Of a stretch of DNA of 50,371 nt, positions 1 through 7,431 are shown piece after piece. The notes beneath the pieces are model-generated. The model worked only from the letters and a program-made list of their open reading frames with translations. It was not told where the DNA came from and did no database searches. Numbering within the stretch: position 1 is the stretch's first letter; each line of letters opens with the position of its first letter. Source of the stretch: Amycolatopsis tucumanensis (lineage in GTDB: Bacteria > Actinomycetota > Actinomycetes > Mycobacteriales > Pseudonocardiaceae); contig NZ_JAKGSD010000059.1 of NCBI RefSeq assembly GCF_021654135.1, positions 1 through 50,371 on the forward strand, read 5' to 3'. Both the position numbers and the translations under genes were made by a program.

Positions 1-79
1 GCGACTAAAGATCGGCTGTGGATCGGGGGCGGGGGAGGTCTGGTTGGGGTAGTCGCTTGCCTTTCGTTGCCGGCTTGCG
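1..79. repeat. Intergenic repeat, left copy (inverted relative to right end)
   Basis: Positions 26-79 match the reverse complement of 50318-50371 with two mismatches in 54 bases. Positions 1-56 also begin with GCGACT and contain AGTCGC at 51-56, so the element looks like a short palindromic-ended intergenic repeat. It lies downstream of the small membrane-protein gene. It resembles dispersed repeats that break short-read assemblies; its genome copy number cannot be seen here. Confidence 0.8.
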
Positions 80-102
80 TTGCGTTTCCCGGTGGTGCTG
101 GG

Positions 103-507
103 TCAGCTGACCCAGCGGCCCACTACCGACAGCAGCCACAGGCCGATGAGCGTCGCCGAGAAGAGGAGGCTTGACCAGCGCAACAGGGGGCGGTAGTCGC
201 CGTCCGCGGTGCGTACCCGGCGTAGCGCGTAGAACCCGATGCCGAGCACCGGGAGCGGGATCAGGGGCAGCGCCGACAGCCGCACGGGCGCGGCTACCAC
301 ACACGCCAGCGTCATCAGCCCGAGCAGCACCAGCATGACCTTGTACAGGATCGGATTGCTCAGGTACGGCGCGACCACCCGGAAGGTCAGGTCGCTGATG
401 CCGCGCACATCGTCCCGCCCCTCCGGGACGACGGTGTCCCCGGCCGCCTCGGCCGGAGCGGTGCCCTCGCCGGCACCCGAACGGGGACCAGCCCCCTCCA
501 CGCTCAT
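103..507 (-). CDS. Small membrane protein of unknown function
   Basis: A 134-residue protein that I do not recognise as a named family. The first 45 residues are acidic, Gly/Ala-rich and probably cytoplasmic. Three hydrophobic stretches follow at about 55-73, 76-92 and 110-130, consistent with three membrane segments. The ATG at 507 is preceded by the clpX stop only 42 bases upstream on the same strand, so it may be the last gene of the clpP1-clpP2-clpX transcript. The arrangement suggests passive co-transcription rather than a role in proteolysis. The coding call is supported by position and hydrophobic pattern. Confidence 0.75.
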   Translation of the reverse strand: MSVEGAGPRSGAGEGTAPAEAAGDTVVPEGRDDVRGISDLTFRVVAPYLSNPILYKVMLVLLGLMTLACVVAAPVRLSALPLIPLPVLGIGFYALRRVRTADGDYRPLLRWSSLLFSATLIGLWLLSVVGRWVS

Positions 508-549
508 CCGGCTAGCTTAGCGAGCGTGGAGGAGCCGCCTTCACGCAGA

Positions 550-1845
550 TCAGGCCGTTTTCTCGCCACGTTCGCTGCTGCGCCGCCGGGACGGCTGACG
601 CGACACGATCGTGGGATTGACGTTCTCGCGGACCGTCTGCTCCGTGATGACGACCTTGGCGACGTCGGTGCGGCTCGGGATGTCGTACATCACCGGCTGC
701 AGCACCTCCTCCATGATCGCGCGCAGGCCACGGGCGCCGGTGCCGCGCAGCACCGCCTGGTCGGCGATGGCTTCGAGCGCCGTCTTGGTGAACTCCAGCT
801 CGACGTTGTCCATCTCGAAGAGCTTCTTGTACTGCTTCACCAGGGCGTTGCGCGGCTCGGTGAGGATCCGGACCAGCGAGTGCTTGTCCAGGTGCGTCAC
901 GTTCGCCACGACCGGGAGACGTCCGATGAACTCCGGGATCAGCCCGAACTTGATCAGGTCCTCGGGCATCGTGTCGGAGAAGACGTCGCTCTCCTCGATC
1001 TCGGCCTTCGTGCGGATCTCGGCGCCGAAGCCGAGGCCGCGCTTGCCGACCCGCTCGTTGATGATCTTCTCGAGGCCCGCGAACGCGCCCGCCACGATGA
1101 ACAACACGTTCGTGGTGTCGATCTGGATGAACTCCTGGTGCGGGTGCTTGCGCCCACCCTGGGGCGGCACCGACGCCGTCGTGCCCTCCAGGATCTTCAG
1201 CAGCGCCTGCTGCACACCCTCACCGGACACGTCCCGCGTGATCGACGGGTTCTCCGACTTGCGGGCGATCTTGTCGACCTCGTCGATGTAGATGATGCCC
1301 GTCTCGGCGCGCTTGACGTCGTAGTCCGCGGCCTGGATCAGCTTCAGCAGGATGTTCTCGACGTCCTCGCCGACGTACCCGGCCTCGGTGAGCGCCGTGG
1401 CGTCCGCGATCGCGAACGGCACGTTCAGCATCTTGGCCAGGGTCTGCGCGAGGTAGGTCTTGCCGCAGCCGGTGGGCCCGAGCAGCAGGATGTTCGACTT
1501 CGCCAGCTCGACCGGCTCGTCCTTGGCGTCCTTCGGACCGGTCTTGTCCTCGGACTGGATGCGCTTGTAGTGGTTGTACACCGCCACGGCGAGCGTCCGC
1601 TTCGCGTCGCTCTGGCCGATGATGTACTGGTCGAGGAACTCGTGGATGTCGAGCGGCTTGGGCAGCTCGTCGAGCTTGACGTCGCCGGCCTCGGCCAGCT
1701 CCTCCTCGATGATCTCGTTGCACAGGTCGATGCACTCATCGCAGATGTAGACGCCAGGTCCGGCGATGAGCTTCTTCACCTGTTTCTGGCTCTTCCCGCA
1801 GAAAGAACACTTCAGCAGGTCCCCGCCGTCGCCGATCCGTGCCAT
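550..1845 (-). CDS. clpX: ATP-dependent Clp protease, unfoldase subunit ClpX
   Basis: AAA+ unfoldase that recognises tagged substrates, unfolds them and threads them into the ClpP1P2 chamber in the cytoplasm. The 431-residue reading starts at the internal ATG (1845), which gives the family-typical MARIGDGG start; an in-frame ATG at 1884 adds 13 atypical residues. The N-terminal zinc domain has Cys13, Cys16, Cys35 and Cys38. Walker A GPTGCGKT is at 123-130, Walker B IIYIDE at 184-189, pore loop GYVG at 156-159. A GGRKH second pore loop and an LGF loop that docks on ClpP follow. Length and motifs are normal. It lies 226 bases downstream of clpP2, so it is either read through or has its own promoter. 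Confidence 0.98.
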   Translation of the reverse strand: MARIGDGGDLLKCSFCGKSQKQVKKLIAGPGVYICDECIDLCNEIIEEELAEAGDVKLDELPKPLDIHEFLDQYIIGQSDAKRTLAVAVYNHYKRIQSEDKTGPKDAKDEPVELAKSNILLLGPTGCGKTYLAQTLAKMLNVPFAIADATALTEAGYVGEDVENILLKLIQAADYDVKRAETGIIYIDEVDKIARKSENPSITRDVSGEGVQQALLKILEGTTASVPPQGGRKHPHQEFIQIDTTNVLFIVAGAFAGLEKIINERVGKRGLGFGAEIRTKAEIEESDVFSDTMPEDLIKFGLIPEFIGRLPVVANVTHLDKHSLVRILTEPRNALVKQYKKLFEMDNVELEFTKTALEAIADQAVLRGTGARGLRAIMEEVLQPVMYDIPSRTDVAKVVITEQTVRENVNPTIVSRQPSRRRSSERGEKTA

Positions 1846-2071
1846 GACCGTTGACCTGTTCCCCTCCGGTGCGCCTGCCGGCACACCTGATCGTGTTCCT
1901 GCCCTCGCCGCCGAGCCAGCGGGAAAAATGGCCGCTGCCCCTAGACGGTACCCGCCCGGAGCGCCGCGCGGGAGGACCAGCGGGCGCCGGGCGCCCCGAG
2001 ACCCTAAACCGGGGGCCGGGGCGCGCCGGGTAGGACACGCACCGGCCGGGTCAGAGTCCCGGGGCCGGGCC

Positions 2072-2701
2072 TCAGCCGATCTGCGTCGCCTTGCGGTACG
2101 GCAGCACCTCGTCGATGATGCCGTACTCCTTGGCCTGCTCGGCGGTCAGGATCTTGTCGCGCTCGATGTCCGCGCGGACCTCGTCGGCGGTCTTGTTCGT
2201 GTGCTTGGACAGCGTGGTCTCCATCAGGCGGCGCACCCGCTGGATCTCGTTGGCCTGGATCTCCAGGTCCGAGACCTGCCCGTAGGTGCCCTCGGTGGCC
2301 GGCTGGTGGATCAGCACGCGGGCGTTCGGCAGCGCGAGCCGCTTGCCCTTGGTGCCCGCCGCCAGCAGGACCGCGGCCGCGGAGGCGGCCTGGCCGAGCG
2401 CGACGGTCTGGATGTCCGGGCGCACGAACTGCATGGTGTCGTAGATCGCCATCAGCGAGGTGAACGAGCCACCCGGCGAGTTGATGTAGATCGTGATGTC
2501 GCGGTCCGGGTCCTCGTGCTCGAGGTGCAGCAGCTGGGCCATCACGTCGTTGGCCGACGCGTCGTCCACCTGCACACCCAGGAAGATGACCCGCTCCTCG
2601 TACAGCTTGTTGTACGGGTTCGACTCCTTCATGCCGTAGCTCGTGCGCTCGACGTACGACGGCAGGATGTACCGGGACTGCGGAAGCTGGAAGTTGTTCA
2701 T
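2072..2701 (-). CDS. clpP2: ATP-dependent Clp protease proteolytic subunit ClpP2
   Basis: Serine peptidase subunit of the actinobacterial hetero-tetradecamer ClpP1P2, fed by ClpX or ClpC. The 209 residues carry the triad Ser107 (GQAASAAA), His132 (LIHQPA) and Asp182. The N-terminus has the extended leader typical of the second ClpP copy (MNNFQLPQSRYILP). The ATG at 2701 is preceded by GAGGAG at ideal spacing; longer in-frame starts would read back through clpP1. The gap to the clpP1 stop is 26 bases, so the pair is one operon, as expected for subunits required together. Confidence 0.97.
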   Translation of the reverse strand: MNNFQLPQSRYILPSYVERTSYGMKESNPYNKLYEERVIFLGVQVDDASANDVMAQLLHLEHEDPDRDITIYINSPGGSFTSLMAIYDTMQFVRPDIQTVALGQAASAAAVLLAAGTKGKRLALPNARVLIHQPATEGTYGQVSDLEIQANEIQRVRRLMETTLSKHTNKTADEVRADIERDKILTAEQAKEYGIIDEVLPYRKATQIG

Positions 2702-2727
2702 GAGAGCTTTCTCCTCATCAGGCCCGG

Positions 2728-3342
2728 TCAGCGGCTGCCGTTGCTGGACGGGAGCTGGTTCTCCCGGGTGAGGACGTGGTCGACGAAGCCGTACTCCCGC
2801 GCCTCCTCGGCGGTGAACCAGCGGTCCCGGTCGCCGTCGGCGATGATCTGCTCGACCGACTGACCGGTCTGCTCGGCGGTGATCCGGGCCAGCTCCTGCT
2901 TCCACTTGCCGAAGACCTCGGCCTGGATCGCGATGTCGGACGCGGTGCCACCGACACCGGCCGACGGCTGGTGCATCAGGATGCGCGCGTGCGGGAGCGA
3001 GTAGCGCTTCCCGGGGGCGCCCGAGGACAGCAGGAACTGCCCCATCGAGGCGGCCAGGCCCATCGCGTAGGTCGCCACGTCCGGCTCGATGAGCTGCATC
3101 GTGTCGTAGATGGCGAACCCGGCGGTCACCGAGCCGCCCGGCGAGTTGATGTAGAAGCGGATGTCCGACTCGGAGTCCTCCGCGGACAGCAGCAGGAGCT
3201 GCGCGGTGATCCGGTTCGCCACCTCGTCGTTGACCTCGGAGCCGAGGACGACGATGCGCTCCTGGAGCAGCCGCTCGTACACCGAGTCGGTCAGATTGAG
3301 GCCCGCGGTCGAGCTGCGAGCCTCTGCCTTGTGCTGCGTCAC
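2728..3342 (-). CDS. clpP1: ATP-dependent Clp protease proteolytic subunit ClpP1
   Basis: First proteolytic subunit of ClpP1P2. From the GTG at 3342 the protein is 204 residues, with the triad Ser99 (GLAASMGQ), His124 (LMHQPSAG) and Asp173. Alternative in-frame starts reach 3468 but add residues unlike the family. The ribosome site ahead of the GTG is weak (AAGGCAGG), so the start is the least certain part. The gene follows tig on the same strand after a 140-base gap with a large hairpin, so it probably has its own promoter there. Confidence 0.96.
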   Translation of the reverse strand: MTQHKAEARSSTAGLNLTDSVYERLLQERIVVLGSEVNDEVANRITAQLLLLSAEDSESDIRFYINSPGGSVTAGFAIYDTMQLIEPDVATYAMGLAASMGQFLLSSGAPGKRYSLPHARILMHQPSAGVGGTASDIAIQAEVFGKWKQELARITAEQTGQSVEQIIADGDRDRWFTAEEAREYGFVDHVLTRENQLPSSNGSR

Positions 3343-3431
3343 GTCTGCCTGCCTTTTCACCGCTGTGGCCCTCCCGGAGGGAGATCCACTGTGCACTGTC
3401 GAAGATGCTGAGATCTTGTAACCGACCCTAA

Positions 3432-3473
3432 CGAACTCGGGCGGCCCGGCATGCCCGGTACCGCCCAAGTTCG
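3432..3473 (-). terminator. Hairpin downstream of tig
   Basis: Arms 3432-3444 and 3461-3473 pair over 13 bases with one non-Watson-Crick position and a 16-base loop that can itself pair. It begins 10 bases after the tig stop. There is no U-tract, as is common for actinobacterial terminators. It probably separates tig from clpP1P2. Confidence 0.6.
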
Positions 3474-3482
3474 CTGACAGCT

Positions 3483-4874
3483 TTATTTCTCGGAAGCGGC
3501 CGCGGGTTCCTCGGTGACCTCGGTCTCAGTGGCGGCCGCGGGGGCCTCGTCCTCGTCGCCGCCGAAGAGGTCGCTCAGGTCGATCTCGGCGCCGGAGGCG
3601 TCGGTGACCGTCGCCTTGCGCACGATCGACGCCAGCGCCTTGCCGCGGCGCACGTCGGCGAAGATCGCGGACAGCTGGCCCGACTGCTGGGCCCGCTGCA
3701 CGTACTCGTCCGGGCTGATGCCGAAGCGCTGGGCCTGGTAGATGATCCGCTCGGTCAGCTCGGCGTCACCCACCTGGACCTCCTCCGCGTCGGCGACGCT
3801 GTCCAGCAGCAGCTGGGTGCGCACCGCCTTCTCGGCCTCGGTCTGCAGCTCGGCGTGGAACTCCTCCAGGGTCTTGCCCTGGGTCTCCAGCACCTTCGCG
3901 AGGTTCTCCTCGCTGTGGTCCAGGTCGTGGATCGCGTCGTGCTTGCGGTTCTCGACCTCGGCCTCGACGACCTTCTCCGGCAGCGGGACGTCGACGGACT
4001 CCAGCAGCTCGTCCAGGATCTTGTCGCGCGCCTGCACGCCCTGCTGGACCTTCTTCATCTTGGCCAGGCGCTCGCGCAGGTCGGCCTTGAGCTCGTCGAT
4101 GGTGTCGAACTCGCTCGCCAGCTGGGCGAACTCGTCGTCGGCCTCGGGGAGCTCGCGCTCCTTGACGCTCTGCACGGTCACCGACACCTCGGCGTCGCGG
4201 CCGGCGTACTCACCCGCCACCAGCTTCGTGGTGAAGGTCTTGGTCTCGCCCTCGTTCGCGCCGATGATGGCCTCGTCGATGCCGTCGACCAGCTGGCCGG
4301 AGCCGATCTCGTAGGACAGCCCGCTGGTGGCCGCCTCCTCGACCTCCTGGCCGTCGACCGTCGCCGACAGGTCGATCGACACGAAGTCGCCGTCCTGGGC
4401 GGGGCGCTCGACGCCCTTCAGGGTGCCGAAGCGGGCGCGGAGGTTGTCCAGCTCGGCGTCGACCTCCTCGTCGGTGACCTCGACGTCGTCGACGCTGACC
4501 GACAGGCCGCTGAAGTCGGGGAGGGTGATCTCCGGGCGGATGTCCACCTCGGCGGTGAACTCCAGCACCTCACGGTCCTCGAGCTTGGTGACCTCGAAGT
4601 CCGGCTGGCCGAGGGTGCGCACCTCGCCGGCCCGCACCGCCTCCAGGTACTTCGCCGGGATGGCCTCGTTGACGACCTCATCGAGCACCGGCGCGCGGCC
4701 GATCCGGCTCTCCAGGACGCGAGCGGGCACCTTGCCGGGGCGGAAGCCCGGGATGCGGACCTGCTGGGCGATCTTGGAGTAGGCGCGGTCGAAGTTCGGT
4801 TTGAGTTCGTCGAACGGCACCTCGACATTGATCTTGACTCGCGTCGGGCTGAGCTGCTCGACGGTGCTCTTCAA
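3483..4874 (-). CDS. tig: Trigger factor, ribosome-associated chaperone
   Basis: Ribosome-bound folding chaperone and peptidyl-prolyl isomerase meeting nascent chains at the exit tunnel. The 463-residue reading has the ribosome-docking signature GFRPGKVP at about 43-50, a central FKBP-type isomerase domain (roughly 155-245) and the helical C-terminal cradle, ending in an acidic Ala/Glu-rich tail. The start is a TTG at 4874 with GAGGAG six bases upstream, giving the family-typical KSTVEQLSPTRV start; longer frames add 123 unrelated residues. A 15-base perfect palindrome lies just upstream of the ribosome site. Synteny with clpP1-clpP2-clpX is the usual bacterial order. Confidence 0.97.
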   Translation of the reverse strand: MKSTVEQLSPTRVKINVEVPFDELKPNFDRAYSKIAQQVRIPGFRPGKVPARVLESRIGRAPVLDEVVNEAIPAKYLEAVRAGEVRTLGQPDFEVTKLEDREVLEFTAEVDIRPEITLPDFSGLSVSVDDVEVTDEEVDAELDNLRARFGTLKGVERPAQDGDFVSIDLSATVDGQEVEEAATSGLSYEIGSGQLVDGIDEAIIGANEGETKTFTTKLVAGEYAGRDAEVSVTVQSVKERELPEADDEFAQLASEFDTIDELKADLRERLAKMKKVQQGVQARDKILDELLESVDVPLPEKVVEAEVENRKHDAIHDLDHSEENLAKVLETQGKTLEEFHAELQTEAEKAVRTQLLLDSVADAEEVQVGDAELTERIIYQAQRFGISPDEYVQRAQQSGQLSAIFADVRRGKALASIVRKATVTDASGAEIDLSDLFGGDEDEAPAAATETEVTEEPAAASEK

Positions 4875-4893
4875 CGTGTTCTCCTCGAGCCGT

Positions 4894-4908
4894 GAAAACC
4901 TGGTTTTC
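4894..4908 (-). promoter_or_regulatory. Perfect palindrome in the tig leader
   Basis: GAAAACCTGGTTTTC is a 15-base palindrome (7-base arms, one central base) ending about 20 bases upstream of the tig TTG and next to its ribosome site. It could be an operator or a small leader hairpin. No binding protein can be assigned. Confidence 0.45.
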
Positions 4909-5025
4909 GGGTGGTAGCCGACAAGCGGGCACGGCTGTGCCCAAAGGCCGAGTCTAGGCCAGTGACCCGACAGCACCGGCCCGGCCCTGCCTGCCAGGCG
5001 GTGCGGTACGGGCGCGTGCGCTCCG

Positions 5026-5054
5026 TTTACATTTACGCACGCTTTGTCTACCGT
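5026..5054 (+). promoter_or_regulatory. Candidate promoter of the desaturase-FNR gene
   Basis: TTTACA at 5026-5031 and TACCGT at 5049-5054 are separated by 17 bases and lie about 40 bases upstream of the GTG at 5094. The -35 element lies between inverted copies GTGCG and CGCAC (5016-5040), which could be an operator. Confidence 0.4.
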
Positions 5055-5093
5055 CTTGGTCCTGCCGTCCCGCCGTCCCCAGGAGCCCGGTCC

Positions 5094-6638
5094 GTGACAG
5101 CCGATGCCCAGGTCCAGGGCGTTCCGCAGGTCGTGGCGGAACCCCCGACGCGCCTGCCGATGGTGGTGGCGCCGACCGTCGCGCTGGCCGCCTGCGGGCT
5201 GGGCCTGTGGAGCTGGGCGACCCTGCTCGCCCTGGTCTGGCACTCACCGGCCTGGGTGACCGTGCCGCTGCACACGCTCGCCGTGGTCGCCCTGTTCACC
5301 GTGCTGCACGAGGCCGCGCACCACGCCGCGGGCAGCCTCACGTGGGTGAACGGGGCGCTCGGCCGCCTGACGGTGCCGTTCGTGTCGCCGTTCGGCGGTT
5401 TCCCCGCGGCCAGGTACGTGCACCTCACCCAGCACCGGTCCGGTTCGCCGGAGCACCTCACGCCGTGGAACACGCGCGGACCGGCGTGGACGCTGCCGCT
5501 GCGATGGGCCACCGTCGACCTCTGGTACGCGTGGCGCTACCTGTCCACGCCGGGGCGGCCGACCGCCGAGAGCGCTGAGATGCTCGGGATGCTCGTGTTC
5601 CTGCCGTGCGCGCTCGCGGCCGTGGTCGGCACCGGGCACGGATGGGAGCTGGCGGTGGTCTACGTGGTGCCGCAGCGGCTCGCGCTCGCGCTGGTGTCGT
5701 GGTGCCACGACTGGCACCCGCGGCGGCGGCCGACCGGCTACCACCGGATGCACGCCGAGCGGCCCGGCCGTCCGTTCTACCGCTACACCGCGATCCCCCG
5801 GCCGCGGTCGCCGGAGCCGGTGGCGCCCGCCGCCGAGGCGCCGTCGGAGTTCCACCCGCTGACCGTCACCGGCGTGCGCTCGCTGACCGGCGAGGCCGTC
5901 GTGGTCACCCTCGCCGTGCCGGACGATCTGCGCGAGGTCTTCCGGTTCACGCCGGGACAGCACCTCGTGCTGCGGGCCGAGATCGACGGCGAGCCGGTGG
6001 AGCGCAGCTACGCGATCTGCGCGTGCCCGGACGAACCGGAGCTGCGGGTGGCGATCAAGCGGGTGCCCGGCGGGCGGTTCTCCGGGTACGCCATGGGGTT
6101 GCGGCTCGGCGACCGGGTCCTGGCGCGGCCGCCGTCCGGGACGTTCACACTGCGCTCGGAACCGCGGCACGTGGTGGCCGTCGCGGCGGGGTCGGGGATC
6201 GCGCCGGTGCTGCCGGTCGTGGTGCACCTGCTCGAGAAGTCACCGCGCAGCCGGGTGACGCTGCTGTACGTGAACCGGTCCGGGGACGACACGCTGTTCG
6301 CCGACGAGCTGTCGGAGTACACGCGCCGCTTCGAAGGGCGGCTGCGGGTGACGCACTACCGGACCGACGAGCGCGACCCGAGCCTGCGGTACGCGCGGGG
6401 GACGCGGCCGTTCGACAGCATCGGCCAGGCGCTGGCGATCTCGTACGAGCGGTACCTGCCGGGCGGGCTGGACCCCGGCCGCATCCGGGGGCTGCTGGAG
6501 GCGCGCCTGCACCCGTCGAAGGTGGACGAGTGGCTGCTGTGCGCGCCGGCCGAGGTCGCCGGGCCGGTGCGGTCGGCGCTGGCCGAGCACGCCGTGCCGG
6601 ACGAGGCCGTGCACGTGGAGCACTTCCACCGGCCCTGA
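5094..6638 (+). CDS. Fatty acid desaturase-like domain fused to an FNR-type reductase
   Basis: A predicted membrane oxygenase with a built-in electron-transfer module. The GTG at 5094 has AGGAG seven bases upstream and gives 514 residues. The first ~240 residues are hydrophobic with histidine clusters HEAAHH, HLTQHR and CHDWHP, resembling the di-iron ligand boxes of fatty acid desaturases and hydroxylases. From about residue 260 there is an FNR module: an FAD site near RSYAIC and an NAD(P)-binding GSGIAP segment. Relatives of the PaaE/KshB type continue into a C-terminal [2Fe-2S] domain; here the protein ends at the EHFHRP segment, so that domain is absent and an external ferredoxin may be needed. 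It converges on the SRPBCC gene, four bases away. Substrate unknown. Confidence 0.85.
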   Translation: MTADAQVQGVPQVVAEPPTRLPMVVAPTVALAACGLGLWSWATLLALVWHSPAWVTVPLHTLAVVALFTVLHEAAHHAAGSLTWVNGALGRLTVPFVSPFGGFPAARYVHLTQHRSGSPEHLTPWNTRGPAWTLPLRWATVDLWYAWRYLSTPGRPTAESAEMLGMLVFLPCALAAVVGTGHGWELAVVYVVPQRLALALVSWCHDWHPRRRPTGYHRMHAERPGRPFYRYTAIPRPRSPEPVAPAAEAPSEFHPLTVTGVRSLTGEAVVVTLAVPDDLREVFRFTPGQHLVLRAEIDGEPVERSYAICACPDEPELRVAIKRVPGGRFSGYAMGLRLGDRVLARPPSGTFTLRSEPRHVVAVAAGSGIAPVLPVVVHLLEKSPRSRVTLLYVNRSGDDTLFADELSEYTRRFEGRLRVTHYRTDERDPSLRYARGTRPFDSIGQALAISYERYLPGGLDPGRIRGLLEARLHPSKVDEWLLCAPAEVAGPVRSALAEHAVPDEAVHVEHFHRP

Positions 6639-6642
6639 CCGG

Positions 6643-6972
6643 TCATTCGCAGAGCGTGCGGACGGACTCCAGTTCACCGCGCACGACCGACGCCTGCTCC
6701 GCGACGACCGTCTCCGGTGTGCCGTCCGGGAAGAACATCGTGAACTGGTACTCGGCGCCCTCGCCGTTGGGGAGCACGCGGGTGTAGACGCCGGCGGCCG
6801 GGTTGTCGGCGGCGAAGAAGTCGACGGTGCCGTGTTCCCGTGACGCGCGGACGCGCACGCGTGTGCCGTCCACGCCGGGCGCCCACTTCGGCAGCTGGCT
6901 GGGGTCGGACACGAGGTCGAAGACGGTCTGGGGCGTGGCGGCGATCGAGACGGACTCGGTAATCGTAGGCAT
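6643..6972 (-). CDS. SRPBCC-family (START-like) protein
   Basis: A 109-residue protein with the ligand-binding SRPBCC pattern: an N-terminal strand of the ITESVSIAATPQTVFDLV type, followed by DPSQLPKWAPGV, which is typical of polyketide cyclase/dehydrase-like and stress-related members. It is shorter than the usual 140-150 residues, so it may lack part of the fold's C-terminal helix. It is divergent from the MarR gene, 51 bases away, and the shared interval holds an 8-base inverted repeat. A MarR-controlled small-molecule binding role is plausible but is inference. Confidence 0.8.
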   Translation of the reverse strand: MPTITESVSIAATPQTVFDLVSDPSQLPKWAPGVDGTRVRVRASREHGTVDFFAADNPAAGVYTRVLPNGEGAEYQFTMFFPDGTPETVVAEQASVVRGELESVRTLCE

Positions 6973-7017
6973 GAGCAGATCGTACGCTCTTGCTTATCGT
7001 CTTGTCACTCTACGATT
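6961..7017. promoter_or_regulatory. Divergent SRPBCC/marR control region
   Basis: AATCGTAG (6961-6968) and CTACGATT (7010-7017) are an exact inverted repeat, with a further ATCGTA at 6979-6984. TTGCTT (6990-6995) and TACGAT (7011-7016) could be the marR promoter. They place the transcript start at about the GTG at 7024, suggesting a leaderless mRNA. Occupation by the MarR protein would block both genes. Confidence 0.4.
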
Positions 7018-7023
7018 CGGTGC

Positions 7024-7431
7024 GTGGCAGAACTCGGCGCCTCGCTGGCGCGCATCGTGCGGCGGTTGATGAAGGCGGAGGAGCCCGTGCTGCGCGCGCA
7101 CGGGCTGTCGATGTGGGCGTACGCGGCGTTGTCGAGCCTCGCCGCGCAGCCGGCGACCTCGCAGCTGGCGCTGGCGAAGGCCATCGGCTACGACAAGACC
7201 CGGCTGATCGGCCTGCTCGACGAACTCGCCCAGGAGGGCCTGGTGGTGCGCGAGCGCGACCCGGCGGACCGCCGCTCGCACACGGTGCGGCTCACCCCGG
7301 ACGGCGAGGCCCGCCACGCCGCGGCGCGGGCCGCCATCCGCGTCGTGGAGGACGAGCTGCTGGGCCCGCTGAGCGCCGCCGAGCAGCGTTCGTTCCGCGC
7401 GATGCTGGCCCGCGTCGCGGAGGGGTCCTAA
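7024..7431 (+). CDS. MarR-family transcriptional regulator
   Basis: A 135-residue winged-helix regulator. The recognition region SQLALAKAIGYDKTRLIGLLDEL is followed by the wing and the hallmark RDPADRRSHTVRLTPDG at about residues 78-95. The start is a GTG with no clear ribosome site and a -10-like TACGAT eight bases upstream, so translation may be leaderless. It is divergent from the SRPBCC gene and convergent with the MFS pump, overlapping its stop by about four bases. MarR proteins usually repress neighbouring genes and respond to phenolic ligands; the likely targets here are itself and the SRPBCC gene. Confidence 0.93.
   Translation: MAELGASLARIVRRLMKAEEPVLRAHGLSMWAYAALSSLAAQPATSQLALAKAIGYDKTRLIGLLDELAQEGLVVRERDPADRRSHTVRLTPDGEARHAAARAAIRVVEDELLGPLSAAEQRSFRAMLARVAEGS

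Noticed and set aside
1885..2071. Possible small gene or riboswitch between clpP2 and clpX
   Set aside because: Only GC-rich sequence with weak hairpins is visible; no start with a ribosome site and no recognised RNA motif.
526..2863. Long plus-strand open frames (442 and 365 codons) opposite clpX and clpP
   Set aside because: They are antisense shadows of high-GC genes: Arg/Val/Asp/Leu-rich translations with no family motifs, while the minus strand holds unmistakable clpX and clpP genes.
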